From: Discostella pseudostelligera
Lineage: Eukaryota > Bacillariophyta > Thalassiosirophyceae > Thalassiosirales > Thalassiosiraceae
Length of the DNA stretch: 42,725 bases
Reading direction: 5' to 3'
Assembly: GCA_036940085.1 (NCBI GenBank)
Contig: JALLBK010000444.1
Coordinates: 1 to 42,725 of the forward strand
Position 1 is the stretch's first letter. The number at the start of each line of letters is the position of its first letter. Positions 18,247 through 28,991 of the stretch are shown one piece after another. The position numbers and the translations under genes were made by a program. The notes under the pieces were generated by a model that saw nothing but the letters and a program-made list of their open reading frames with translations, was not told the origin of the DNA and ran no database searches.

Positions 18247-20140
18247 ATGATGGGCACTGAAGACGACGAACACATTCAGTTGCACCGCGGAAATGATGGT
18301 GATGAGAATGACACCTCCAGTCATTGCAACCTGAATATCAACAATAGTGTGAGCTACCATGACATTATCAATGGAGAGGATGAGGGTATTATTAATATGG
18401 GTTGTCCGACCAACAAAGAATTCAGGATGGGGAAATATATAGGATATTGCGCACTTGGGCTACGGACATCGTTACATGACTCATGGGAGTTTGATTCAAG
18501 AAGTGACGAGCAAGATGAAATACAAGGCAGCGAGGTGTCTCCCAATAATAGCGAAGATGATGACGAAAATTGTAATGGAGAATTTGTAAGCTTTTGGGGG
18601 CACACTAATATTGATGGCGATGGATCCTCCATGCATGACGTAAAAGTTTATCACCAAAATCTGGAATATCCTACGTCACCTTCTGAACACGTCAGTAATG
18701 GTGATAACCAAAGAGGCATTGTGAAGTGGCTATTTCATAACAAACATCGAAGTGAGCAGCAGTATACTCTTGTTAGGAGAAGGTCAAGTTCCAAGATCAG
18801 TCAGAGTTGCGGGAGGGGGCACTCTGACTCTGCAGAGGAGATTAGCCAAGATGAATATTTGCTGCTGGCTTCTTCATCTACTGATTGCATTCTCCAACTC
18901 GAGTCGACGACTCAGACTCATTGTAAGAAGAAACATTCTGATCAAGAAGGAGCAAATGGGATCAATCATGTACAGATTCGTTGCAAAAGCCAACAATCCG
19001 GTGACGTTATGTCATTGCCAATGATACGCCCTTTATTCCACGGCTCGGTTAGATGCTTCATTGACAGTCGGAATAGAAAAGACTCATCGAATCAACATGA
19101 AGACGATGATGAATGCGACAGTAGTGAATATGATGTGAGTGACATGTCAATTAGGCGAGATCGTGCTGCAGTGATTCAATCCATATCACTGGGAATTGTT
19201 GGTACAATAGACGATACCTTGCTGAGCGATGCAAATTGCGGGGACACCATTCCAAATAGAGACAAAAGATTTCTTTCACGGTTTATCCACAGATTCAATA
19301 GGATTGGCAATCAATCTCTCATCGCACAACTTCACTGTCTACTGCAAAAGGAAGACTGGTCTCTTGCTACTATTCTGCTTCAATCCAACCCTGAACTTGC
19401 GGAGACATGGCATCATGTTGATCGTCTCTACGATGGGAGATATGGCGGTGCAGCTCTTCCGATCCATGCAGCGTGTGCTCTGCGTCCGCCTCCGTCGTTC
19501 ATTGAAATGCTAGCCACTTTATATCCAAAAGGATTATTGGAAAAAGACAAAGCCTTTGAACGAGTGCCTTTGCATGTGGCATGCCGTGGAGTGGCAGAGT
19601 CGGGTGTGATTCGAGTCCTTTGCGAGATGGAGCCGAAGTGTGTTGACGAGAGGGATACGTAAGTTCTATCAATTATATCACTTTGCTTCGATGGAATTTC
19701 CCTATCATTACAAACCGCGTGTGTTAACTTCTTTCAGTTACAAAAGAGTTGCTCTACATTACTTGGTAAAGAATTACTTTTCGTTTGGTGAAGATGATGG
19801 CGAAATCAGTATGGACGGCGATGATTCTACACAGAAAAAAGATTTGTATGAAGATGGAATGAATGTTATGCAGATTCTCATCGATACTAATTCCAACTGT
19901 GTTCGTGCAGCAGACCATCGAGGTTGGTTGCCACTACACGTTGCTTGCAGCTCCTCCGCGCGCAAAGGTATGATTCGTGTAATTAGACTGTTGCTGGCAA
20001 TATGGCCAGAAAGTATACATGTCAATACGGACAAAGAGAATGATGCACTCGCTTGTGTCACAATGGCAGGTTTGCATCATCCAACCAAAGATAGAGTTAT
20101 TGCGTTGTTGCAAGAAGCAAAATCATGTCCGACTGCATAG
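18247..20140 (+). CDS. Ankyrin-repeat-like protein
   Basis: Two exons, 18247-19658 and 19738-20140, encode 604 residues. The 79-nt intron 19659-19737 (GTAAGT...TTCAG) joins RDT to YKRVALHY. The first 330 residues are acidic, polar and probably disordered. From about residue 350 come helix pairs of ankyrin type: LLQKEDWSLATILLQSNPEL, LPIHAACALRPPPSFIEMLA, VPLHVACRGVAESGVIRVL, and after the intron LPLHVACSSSARKGMIRVIR, the last three carrying the LPLHxAC core. Such proteins are usually protein-interaction scaffolds, and I cannot say more about its function. The start could be the second ATG at 18250. It converges on MATE copy 2, with 185 bp between the two stops. Confidence 0.82.
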
Positions 20141-20325
20141 ATGCTTGAATTGGGGTGAAACACTGACTATGGATGACGTGCACCTCCAAAAGTGCAAGAA
20201 TTTGCTTTACTTGTCCTTTTTTGCTCCATCGGAGACACCAACTCAAAAATTATTTGAACTTCTCTGGGATGATAACACCCATGGTGAAAACTCTGATCCG
20301 TCGAGCTGTTCGAAGAAGTTAATCA

Positions 20326-21931
20326 TTAATGATGCTCACTATCTTGCGGAAGGCTCGAATCTGTGGCTTGTCTTGTATTGACAGTAGTAGACAATCGCTT
20401 CAGCATCTTCTTTGCCTCATAGTTCCAGTCGACTCGCCGCAAGTACCAAAGTCCGACTGCGCCTGCGACATAAATTCCTATCGCCATTCCCCACCTTCAT
20501 GATAGGCAATAGTTACAAAGCGTTAACGACCGGGCCGCAAGAAGTAGACACATGAGTATGCTCCTCTTACCAGAATCCAAATACACCCACTCCAGCAACA
20601 AAAGCCAAAATTGATCCGATTGGAACCGCAAGTATCCAAAATCCTAAAATGTTGAGCAGAAGGACTAATTTTTGTCTGCCCAAACCTCTGAGGACTCCGC
20701 CAACACAGGATTGAATAGCGTCACCCATCATGAATACAAATGATATGGGTATCAGTTGTGAAACAAGATGCGCAACTTCTTCGTCACTACTAAACAAGTT
20801 TCCCAAGAGATCTCTACAAGGGACAATAATCGCAATTAATACTACCTGGAGAGTGGCACTTATGAAGAAGGAAGTGTGGGATGATCGCTGAGCATCAAGT
20901 GATTTTTGCTCTCCAACAAGTTGGCCAACTCGAATGGATGCTGCAATACCGACAGCAAATGGGAAACTCAAAAAGATGAAGGTGGAAATCGTCAACGTGA
21001 TCATATGTGCATCCAGTGCCACCGTACCCAATAATCCAGCCAAGATGGTTGTAATCTCAAACGACCAAGCCTCCGCTGAAAAACTGAGCGCCCCCGAGAT
21101 GGCTAACTTCCAAAACGGTTTCAGTACTGAATACTTCATGTTCACTCTCGAAAATACTGGCCACGTTTTCTTCAATGATTTCTTGTTAAGGAGCATGTAC
21201 AGAATGATGATGAGGAACTCCGTAAGCCTAGTCAACGACGTTGCCCATGGTGCACCCATAAGTCCCCACCCCGCGCCATATATCAGTCCCCAATTGAATA
21301 CTGCATTGATACCATTGGCGAGCACGCCAATCCATACACCTGGTCCGAGTAAATTCTGTGTTTGTAAATACTTCGTCAGCACCTTGAACAAATATAGAGG
21401 GAAAAGTCCGGGTATCAATCGGTACGAGAATTCGCCAGCGGCATCTGCCAAGTCCGAATCCTGTCCGAATAGTTTCATACATGGTGCGCAGAGGGCCACA
21501 GCTCCAGACACAACAATAGTTGTAAAGATGGTGATTATGAGTGAATTCCCCGTCCATATTGCATAATTGTCGAGTTGGTTCGCTCCATAACATTGAGACA
21601 AAAATGTATCAGTTGCCGTCAACCATCCTATCGTAGCTGAATGCCACAGATCGAACCAAACTGTGGCAAGGGCGGCAGCTGCTAGCTCATTTTTACCCAA
21701 TTGACCCACAAACGCGACATCAACTACGGGCAAACTATTTTGGAAGACTTCAGATAGGATGATGGGATAGGTCAATTTCGACACATCTATCACATGCTGC
21801 CGGTAGGAAATATGATGTGTCGGTGAATTTACGCCAGCGCTTGTCGTTTCCGCCGATTCTGACGCTAGATGTGATGCACTGGCGCTATTCTCGGAAGGTA
21901 AGTCCTCTCTATTTGCGGCAGATGAATTCAT
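20326..21931 (-). CDS. MATE-family efflux transporter, copy 2, intact
   Basis: Complement of 20571-21931 and 20326-20494; the 76-nt intron 20495-20570 (GTAAGA...TGAAG) joins to GFWWGMAIGIYVAG. It encodes 509 residues. The N-terminal 45 residues are polar (Ser, Ala, Glu), then twelve hydrophobic helices follow, with MATE signatures such as VDVAFVGQLG, WATSLTRLTEFL and ASIRVGQLVGEQ. The membrane location and a substrate/cation antiport role follow from the family; the substrate is not predictable. Copy 1, 2.6 kb away, keeps the same intron position and nearly the same sequence, so the two arose by duplication. The tail past DWNYEAKK is copy-specific. Confidence 0.9.
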
Positions 21932-22533
21932 TTGAAGGCTATGAGCTATGGGGTGAGATTGAGAGTGGATAGTAGAGAAGACGACATCACGGTCGGTTAA
22001 GATGGCCCATCATGGCCATGGCACGTGGGACGGTGCACCGGTTGCCTAGTAGTGCGCGCCATTTTCAAAAATGGCGGGAAGCATTCATAAAAGAAAGCGG
22101 TCCAACCATGAGCGCCGTCGACGCCCCGTAGAAGATTTTCACGTGCATTTCCGAGGACAACGTTTCAACCCAAGGTGGTCAATCGCCCATTAATCAATGA
22201 TATTGCAACAAAATATCAGTATCGGATTTGTTTCCCGGTCGGCGGTCCCCAATAGAGCTACTGGATTGTTTTTACATGGAATTGCCAGGCGCGATTGCGA
22301 ATTGAAAGCGGCCATCGATGAGCGATGAGCCATGGCAAACAAACGCAACGATGCATCGCGATTGGCTTGGAAAACATCAAAGGTGTCATTCCTAAGTTTA
22401 TCTTGGTGACATTATCTTCAAAATAAGCGCCACCACAGGATATGCACTCAGCATGCTCAAACTGAACCGATGAATTCATCACATGATCTAGATCAACGAC
22501 AGACCTCATTCAGTTCTTGGGCCATCCTCGCAT
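21932..22533. other. Spacer between MATE copy 2 promoter and the phosphoesterase 3' end
   Basis: About 600 bp. Apart from the GGCGGGAA element I see no supported gene. An 83-codon minus-strand frame at 22258-22509 has two Cys pairs but no recognisable family and lies where the phosphoesterase 3' UTR should be. Confidence 0.5.
22071..22080 (+). promoter_or_regulatory. E2F-like element upstream of MATE copy 2
   Basis: ATGGCGGGAA lies 140 bp upstream of the MATE copy 2 start at 21931. The flanks are CAAAA and GCATT, so only the core is conserved. Confidence 0.45.
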
Positions 22534-24930
22534 TTACAACTCTTCCTCACTCCAAGGCCAGCCATCACTGCAACAATCCACGGACAAATCATCTCTCCTC
22601 CGACTGACCGTGATAGGATTCTTTTTACTCACATCAATCTCCACACTTATCGGCGGCGAAATACTCTCCCCGTCTAATGTAATCCTCATATAATTGTCGA
22701 CATCGTACTCTCCGCCCTCTGTCTCATAATACTCATGATAATCTCCATTGAAATGAATGGTGGGCTTACTCACTTTCTCGATAATTTCTGCTAACCCTTC
22801 GAAGAATTCTTCGTGTCCGGTTTCATACGTTGGGTCGGCATGAGCCAAAATCACGATCACTTTAAACTCCTCCGCATCTAATCCGTTGATGATCGTTCTG
22901 ATATTCGCCAAGTGCATAGCATACCGTATCTCCGCCTCGGATTCACTGTACGGTTTGCCGCCCACCACATTCAATCCAAAGTATAGTACTCCCTTGTTCA
23001 CAAACGAAAAACTCTCATCGAACTTTCCCCATCGTGTCAAGTTAAAGTCATGTCCCCAATATTCATCAATCTTGTGAAAGTATTGTTTCCACATATCCTC
23101 GCCGTGTTCATGATCTGGACAATCGTTCATATCATTATCGCCCGGTACGACAAATGTTGGGATTGGTGACTTTTTTATAATCGACGAGGCAATCTCGTAG
23201 GCCCACTCTTCGCAATTGTCTTCGGTGGCATACTGCAAATCACCCAAATGGAATAAGAAGGCGGCATCCGAACTTAGGTCCTCAATATATGCTGGCATGA
23301 GGTTCTCCCGTTCATTGTCATCGTAGGGACAATCGGCCATAACGTAAAATTTGGTGTAGGTTTCCGAGGTGGGAGCATAGGTTGGGAAGAAGACAGCGTT
23401 GGGATTCACGGTAGGTAGAGTAGCAGAAACATTGGAGGAGCCACTGCTGGCCGAAGAGGGTGATGTTGCTACAACATTGTTGGTGTTGGTGTTGGTACTG
23501 CTGCCAACGCTCACCGCTTCCCCATTATTTTGTACGGACGCATTCTGTCCAGCATTGTTGTTGTTGTTGTTATTGTTGCTGTTGTTGCCTTGAGCATTCT
23601 GTCCTCCTTCGGAAAACAGATACTCCATACTATCATCATTGGAATAATTTGCCACTCCGCTCACACTGCCTCCGCTGCCATTGCCACCACTAGCGCCTCC
23701 AACATTATTACCGCCTCCACTGCTACCACCACCACTACCCTGCACCGACACCACCTGCAACTGATTCGACGCCAATTTCTCATCGGTAGCACTTTTCTCC
23801 ACCACGGACAATACCACCCCACCTATACAACATACCACCAATACTATTGCCGACAAGATAATGGATCGACGTAATGAGAAATGGTACTTCAACCACTTGC
23901 TACCAAGTCCACCCTTTTTCAAATCATGATCAAAGGTGGATGACATTTCTATACTCTCGGCAACTGTTGACAAATCATCTTGATGATGATCTTCTTTCCG
24001 GGGTGATGATTTTAACAAGTCCGAAGTCTTGCGCCGGAATGAGAGTGGATTGCGTTGGAATGGAATTGGATCTAGGGAGTGGAGTACTACTTCATTCAAT
24101 TGACTACGTGAACGTTTGATGGGAGTGTGATCGGCTAAGGACACTTCCACATCACTCCGAAACAAGGGAGATTCATCGTCATCATGATGCACTTGAGTAC
24201 GGCGAGTAGTCGATGCATAATTTTCATGAAAGGCATCGTCCTCATCAAAGGATACGTCACGGGGATCGTAGGATTTCTCACGACGCAATACCGAGGAATG
24301 CAACCCGCTACCACCTACACCACCACCTTTGTTCCCCATTCTCATGGCCGCTGCAGCAGTATTGTTACTGTTGCCATGAGGCGTGGAGAGGAATTTACGC
24401 AATTGATACCCCCCACCCTTGCGCAATTGTTTCTGTTCCTCCAGCATGGCAGAGGCCACAATGGCATTATCTTGCATCAATTCGACATCCACATCTTCGT
24501 CTAATATCAATTCTGCCCCCTCCTCCTCTTCCTCTTCGATACCTGCATTTCTACCACTCTGTTTTTCGAGCACATGTGATGAAACACGATGGGATAATGC
24601 CAGACGACCACTACTGTCATTATTGTGCGGAATCAAATCTTGTGCCTCCTCTTCATTGGTAAATTGAGTTCGTGTATCTGAAGAAAATACTCGGCGGAGT
24701 GAGTAGGTTAGACTGCTAGCGTTGCTGTTGGTGGTGTTGGTCGATGATGACCGTGCTGCTGCGGCGGCGGTTGCGGCTGTGGTGGCATGTGTTGTGTCTC
24801 CGCCGCCCATGCCAAACGAAATGACACCACTGGCATGACGACGATGTTGCTGCTGCTGCGCGCTGGCGACAGGGGTCGACTTTGTCCGTGACAGGGGCAC
24901 GGGATTCTTTTTGTTGCTGTTGTTGGCCAT
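22534..24930 (-). CDS. Membrane-anchored calcineurin-like metallophosphoesterase-type protein
   Basis: 798 residues, intronless. Residues 1-350 are polar and low-complexity (Ala, Thr, Asp, Arg), probably cytoplasmic. A single hydrophobic helix at about 355-376 (SIILSAIVLVVCCIGGVVL) makes it a type II membrane protein with an outward-facing C-terminus. A Gly/Ser/Asn linker follows (about 400-490). The catalytic-like domain at about 525-770 has ADCPYDD (531-537), FHLGDLQYA, PGDNDMND (596-603), ILAHADP and FNGDYHEYY, matching the spacing of metallophosphoesterase motifs D-x-H, GDxx, GNHD, H and GHxH. Several ligands differ: DxP in the first, D in place of H in GDND, and GDYH instead of GHxH. The catalytic activity is therefore open. 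It may act at the cell surface or in an endomembrane lumen. Confidence 0.75.
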   Translation of the reverse strand: MANNSNKKNPVPLSRTKSTPVASAQQQQHRRHASGVISFGMGGGDTTHATTAATAAAAARSSSTNTTNSNASSLTYSLRRVFSSDTRTQFTNEEEAQDLIPHNNDSSGRLALSHRVSSHVLEKQSGRNAGIEEEEEEGAELILDEDVDVELMQDNAIVASAMLEEQKQLRKGGGYQLRKFLSTPHGNSNNTAAAAMRMGNKGGGVGGSGLHSSVLRREKSYDPRDVSFDEDDAFHENYASTTRRTQVHHDDDESPLFRSDVEVSLADHTPIKRSRSQLNEVVLHSLDPIPFQRNPLSFRRKTSDLLKSSPRKEDHHQDDLSTVAESIEMSSTFDHDLKKGGLGSKWLKYHFSLRRSIILSAIVLVVCCIGGVVLSVVEKSATDEKLASNQLQVVSVQGSGGGSSGGGNNVGGASGGNGSGGSVSGVANYSNDDSMEYLFSEGGQNAQGNNSNNNNNNNNAGQNASVQNNGEAVSVGSSTNTNTNNVVATSPSSASSGSSNVSATLPTVNPNAVFFPTYAPTSETYTKFYVMADCPYDDNERENLMPAYIEDLSSDAAFLFHLGDLQYATEDNCEEWAYEIASSIIKKSPIPTFVVPGDNDMNDCPDHEHGEDMWKQYFHKIDEYWGHDFNLTRWGKFDESFSFVNKGVLYFGLNVVGGKPYSESEAEIRYAMHLANIRTIINGLDAEEFKVIVILAHADPTYETGHEEFFEGLAEIIEKVSKPTIHFNGDYHEYYETEGGEYDVDNYMRITLDGESISPPISVEIDVSKKNPITVSRRRDDLSVDCCSDGWPWSEEEL

Positions 24931-25888
24931 GTTGTTGGGAATATTATGGCTGTTTGTTGCCGGTGCACAAGATGTACCTGTATCAAAGATGTTCCGACAG
25001 CGAACCTCCCCCCTCTCTTTCGTTGTTTCACCGCCTTTTAGCCCGCACTCTATTCAGCCTCTTTGAGCAGAGTTCGTGTGGGTTGTTTGATGATTATTTA
25101 TTGGCACTCCAATAGCAATAGGCTCCATGCAACGATGCTGCCGAACAAGGGCGCAGGAGGGCGGGCGCAGAGTTGTTGGCACAAGGACAAGGCCTGGTTG
25201 GAGTTGTGTGTGCGCTTTCGAACACCCACTAGTTCAGTAGTAGAACATAAACTAAAATAACAAGGTGTGTTGCTTTTGTTGGCTAGCAGAAGGGGGAGCG
25301 TGCCCTTTCTCGCATTCAAATTCAAATCTTCTCATTCTCAAATGCATTTTATTGATTCCGCCATATAAGAAACTCCTTCAAATTCGAGTTATTGATTCCA
25401 ATATATGTAGGGAATGCCACTCCGCAGGGGCTTAAATATTCAAAACAGATTACCTATTCCTACGTGAAAAGACGACCCAATACGTTCGTAGACGGAAAGG
25501 TAGCGGTGCAATTTTGGGGAAGAAACCAGCTTTTGCGGGAAGAGAGGGGGGGGTCGCGATTCGGTGTCGTAGTCATTCATTTTCGGCCATCGAAACTCGA
25601 AACCCGAAGACGAGAAAAAGCGAGTGGCAAAAAAAATTTACAAACGAAAGGAATTCATGTGCCTACTGATTTATTGGCCAAAATAGAGACTAATGTCGAA
25701 AGCAAATGAATTGGACATCCTCCCGACGTCCACACAACTCATCATGAAGCTCGATTGACATGCCTTCACAACATCGTCATCATCAATTCAATAGCTCATA
25801 ATTTCCCAAAATTCTTTACGTCAGTACCCGACACGAAGTCACATCACAACATTCACGCCATCACCACCCTATTTATCCCTACTACAAT
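24931..25888. other. Long divergent intergenic region
   Basis: 958 bp upstream of the phosphoesterase (-) and the first silaffin-like gene (+). Two related stretches around TTATTGATTCC occur at about 25349 and 25388. A partial TTTTGCGGGAAG site is at 25531-25542. The last 180 bp (about 25709-25888) match the leader of the second silaffin-like gene, for example TGGACATCCTCCCGAC against TGGACTTCCCTCCGAC and ACACGAAGTCACATCACA in both. A 105-codon plus frame at 25392-25709 needs a TTG start and has no recognisable family, so it is not called. Confidence 0.5.
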
Positions 25889-26462
25889 ATGTGGAAATTC
25901 ATCGTCTCGCTCACGCTCATCGCTGCTGTATCAAGTGCAAATGCGCAAGTCTCCCGATACAGAACAAATGTTATGGAGACGTGGAGCGTCGTGGATCAGA
26001 GCCAACCACTAAATCTTAACACCGCTACGAAAAATTTGAGGGCTCTGAAAGCATCAAAGAGCTCGAAGGAGAAGGATACAAGCTCGAAGGAAAAGGATAC
26101 CAAGAGCTCGAAGTCGAAATCGTCGGAAGGAGGAGGAACGAATGCACCGACAGCGACACCGAAACACCTGTGGCAATTGACGACGGTGGAGTAGAGATTA
26201 GTTCCATATCAATGGGTGGAGACGAGAGTATGTCAATGAGTGCTTCCATGTCGATGAATGGAGACGAGAGTATGTCAACGAGTGCTTCCATGTCGATGGA
26301 TAATTCCATGTCAATGAGTGGTTCTATGCCAAAGGTAACTGGGAAAACCTGAGAGCTGCCAAATCCATCAAGGACACCAAGAGCTCCAAGTCAATGACAA
26401 CGGAACAGCCACCGACATCACATGATCCGGATGAAGAGGGTGGAGAGGGGAGTGGAAAATAA
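25889..26462 (+). pseudogene. Short silaffin-like gene, frame broken twice
   Basis: Begins with MWKFIVSLTLIAAVSSANA, a signal peptide, then a lysine-serine region. Three successive frames carry the same kind of sequence: frame 1 (25889-26194) with KASKSSKEK and KSSKSKSS; frame 2 (to 26352) with SMSMSASMSMNGDES-type Met/Ser repeats; frame 3 (to 26462) with KSIKDTKSSK and a final acidic GEEGxG-like tail. No donor/acceptor pair of sensible length joins them, so I infer two small frameshifts, by decay or sequence error. It is a shortened paralogue of the gene at 28992. Lysine clusters of KxxK type occur in diatom silaffins and target them to silica; a wall role is inferred. Confidence 0.55.
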
Positions 26463-26601
26463 CACTTAAAAGATACAAGGATCGGACTTGCAGAGATGTA
26501 GGTCTTTGTTGATTCAATAACACAGGAACATGGGAAATATCATTCAAAAATACAATGATAGGATAGGACTTGCGCAATGATGTCAAGTCTTTGTTGATTC
26601 T
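26461..26601. repeat. Degenerate direct repeat 3' of the short silaffin-like gene
   Basis: Two copies of about 55-60 bp, 26461-26515 and 26540-26601, share a GGACTTGC core and the end TCTTTGTTGATTC. They fill the gap before the 3' end of the RRM gene. Confidence 0.6.
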
Positions 26602-26719
26602 ACATTTCATGTAATATAATTGTTTATTTACAATATTGACGATCGATGCTTACAGGTTTGCTTATCATCATCACTCAAAAACCGAAACAAAAGCGTAGAT
26701 AGGTTGAGAGTGATGATAT

Positions 26720-28457
26720 TTACATGTAGCCCCGACCTCTCCCTCTACCACGTGACATCGATGGGAAGATTTGTTCTATCTTCGAGCTACCATCACCTCC
26801 TCTTCGTCGGGAACTAATGCTCATATCGACTCCACTTCGTTGCAATATCGATGATTTAGATTTCAATCCACCACCTCCTCCACCACCATGACCATCGGCG
26901 CCACTACCCCGACCTCCACCGCCTCCTCTTCCACCATCCGATCTCCCTCTCCCTGCGCCACCCCCGCGACCACCAGTATTATCGGTACTATTCCTCTTTC
27001 TACTAGTACTACTTCCACCACTTCCTTTACTCGAATTCCCAATCCCCTCCTCGGCAATCCTTCCAATCATATGTGTTAAGAATGCACTTGGATTACGAAA
27101 TTCCAATCCTTCCTCCTCATCTCCCGCTTTCTTTCTAGCAGCAGTACTACCATCCCTCAACGATTCTTCATACTTGATCTTACGTTCCTTCTTCTCTTCC
27201 ACATACTCTCGTAATGCCGCCTCGACGACTGATGCCGAATGACGTTTGCACAATGCAATCACACCCTCATCTAATTCTTCCTTTTCGATATCACCATTCT
27301 TGGTAAAGCTCGTCAGGATGTTATCGATTGTTTCGGATATGTATTGGGATTGATGTTCGCGATAGGATGTAATGCGTGCCTTTTTGGAGGCGGTGCCCCC
27401 TCCTGCAGATCTTTCGACTGTAATAATAAGCCCGGATGAAAGAGTTTAATTGATGTAATGTATGGAATGAAATGATAGAAAACAACGATCATATGAGAGA
27501 CAGAGAGAAAACAAACATGATAGATTGCAAATGTATAGCACTTCATGCATTTCAGAAACCGAAAGACGACGAATGTGTTTACTCACCATTAATCCGTCTT
27601 CCATCCAAAAAAGTCAAATGCAATTTTAAACATTCATACATTAATTCAGGACTATCCAATTCCAAAAATGCCATACCACGTGATTTGTTCTTGTTTTTGG
27701 GGTCGGTTAATAATCGAATTTTCATAGATTCTTGTGTGGGTAGTAGAGTTGGCCCCAATGTCGATTGGAAGTGTTGGTATAGCATCTCGGTGGTGGTAGT
27801 GTAGGATAATTGTCCTACGAATATAATGTATGGTATTTTCTTACCCGAAGTGCTTTCAGGATCAGTAGTAGAAGTTGTTGTAGGTGGTGGTGCAATTGAT
27901 TCATACCATTGCAGTAATTCCGTAGTATCTCGGCCCCCAGTCTCTTCGGAGGCAATGGCCTCAGCCTTTCGTTTGGCGGATCGACGCTCTTTGGCATTCA
28001 GGTTGGTATCATTTTCGATGCTTGAAAGAGAAGTGTGTAGTTTTTTGGCCGTGTCGAATATTGCTTGTTCTTCCTCGGACAGTTGTGGTTGCGGACGTGA
28101 CACTGCCGCCGTATTCGCCTTCTTATTTTTCTTACTGGAACTAGCCTTGTGACGAGCATACCATTCCATCAATTTAGTTACGTCAGCACATCCCGACTCT
28201 TCTACTGCAATGGCCTCGGCCTTGCGCTTGGCCGATCGACGTTCCTTCGCGTTGAGATCAGGTTGTAGTGCGGCAAGCGCCGTTTCGAGTTTGTGGGCGG
28301 CGTTGGATTTGGCTTGTACTACTTCGTCGCTTTCGCCGCCACCTACATCGGCATCAGTTTCGGAATTAGTTGTTGGTTCGGGAGGAGTGTATTCCTCGCC
28401 TCTGGTGGCTGCCCGGGACGCATTTCGTCGGATTTTGGCAGCGGATTTCTTCGCCAT
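26720..28457 (-). CDS. RNA-binding protein with RRM, duplicated acidic/basic module and RGG tail
   Basis: Complement of 27587-28457 and 26720-27417, with a 169-nt intron 27418-27586 (GTGAGT...TACAG) joining RRIN to VERSAGG. It encodes 522 residues. The N-terminus is basic (KKSAAKIRR). A module of about 35 residues occurs twice, at about 65-105 and 150-190; both copies contain LNAKERRSAKRKAEAIA, then a Glu pair, a Gly-rich turn and a WY pair. An RRM spans about 205-300: IIFVGQLSYTTTTEM is RNP2-like and SRGMAFLEL is RNP1-like. After a helical region the tail is Gly/Arg-rich (GGRGGGAGRGRS, RGRGRGRGY). RRM plus RGG suggests a nuclear or nucleolar RNA-binding protein, possibly in ribosome assembly; this is inference. 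Two E2F-like elements lie 102-136 bp upstream. Confidence 0.85.
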
Positions 28458-28558
28458 GGTTGTAGGTCGTCGGTATTACCAAAAATGCAAGGTGGTGGTG
28501 GATGGTGATGGTGGAGGCGAGGATTTCGGAATTGGTTGGTGGGGAATGGATGGTGGGG

Positions 28559-28593
28559 AATGGCGGGAAATATATCTTGATTTTTGGCGGGAG
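28559..28593 (+). promoter_or_regulatory. Pair of E2F-like elements upstream of the RRM gene
   Basis: AATGGCGGGAAA at 28559-28570 and TTTTTGGCGGGAG at 28581-28593, 22 bp apart start to start. They are 102-136 bp upstream of the RRM gene start and about 400 bp from the silaffin-like start. No other feature is seen between 28458 and 28830. Confidence 0.6.
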
Positions 28594-28829
28594 CGCAGTG
28601 CATAGTGGTGACTTAAGTGGTCATTTTGTTTTCCTTCTCAAGTTGTTAAAGTTGGCAGGAAAGCCAGAAAGGCCTTCGAAATTATCCAGGGATCTATCCC
28701 AACTTGGGGGTCATTAGTGACCCGTCGCAAAGGAATTAATAGATGTCCGAGAAGTGTAAAGTATGGGCGATGAAATTCTCAAATGTTGAGAAACAGTACG
28801 ATAAAATGAGCTAAACTAGATCAAAGAGC

Positions 28830-28991
28830 AGAAACAATTGAAATGGACTTCCCTCCGACCCCTCCCTAAAAATGCACCAAACACTCGCCTCCCATCCAAG
28901 CTCTCACCTTCGTAACACCCAACACGAAGTCACATCACATACTATCCATCACTTACCTCATATTATTCAAACGAACGAGGTTACCAATACA
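28830..28991 (+). promoter_or_regulatory. Leader/promoter shared with the short silaffin-like paralogue
   Basis: Sequence just upstream of the coding start matches 25709-25870 in short blocks (AAATGGACTTCCCTCCGAC; ACACGAAGTCACATCACA; CCATCAC). This indicates that promoter or leader was copied along with the gene. An ATG at 28872 opens the same frame 40 codons earlier, so the block may be partly translated. Confidence 0.5.

Noticed and set aside
20934..21566. A 210-codon plus-strand frame
   Set aside because: Antisense to the intact MATE copy; its conservation comes from the MATE codons.
22258..22509. An 83-codon minus-strand frame with Cys pairs
   Set aside because: It lies just past the phosphoesterase stop, where the 3' UTR is expected, and has no recognisable family.
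25392..25709. A 105-codon plus-strand frame in the long intergenic region
   Set aside because: It begins with TTG, has no family match that I recognise, and lies upstream of the leader shared by the silaffin-like paralogues.
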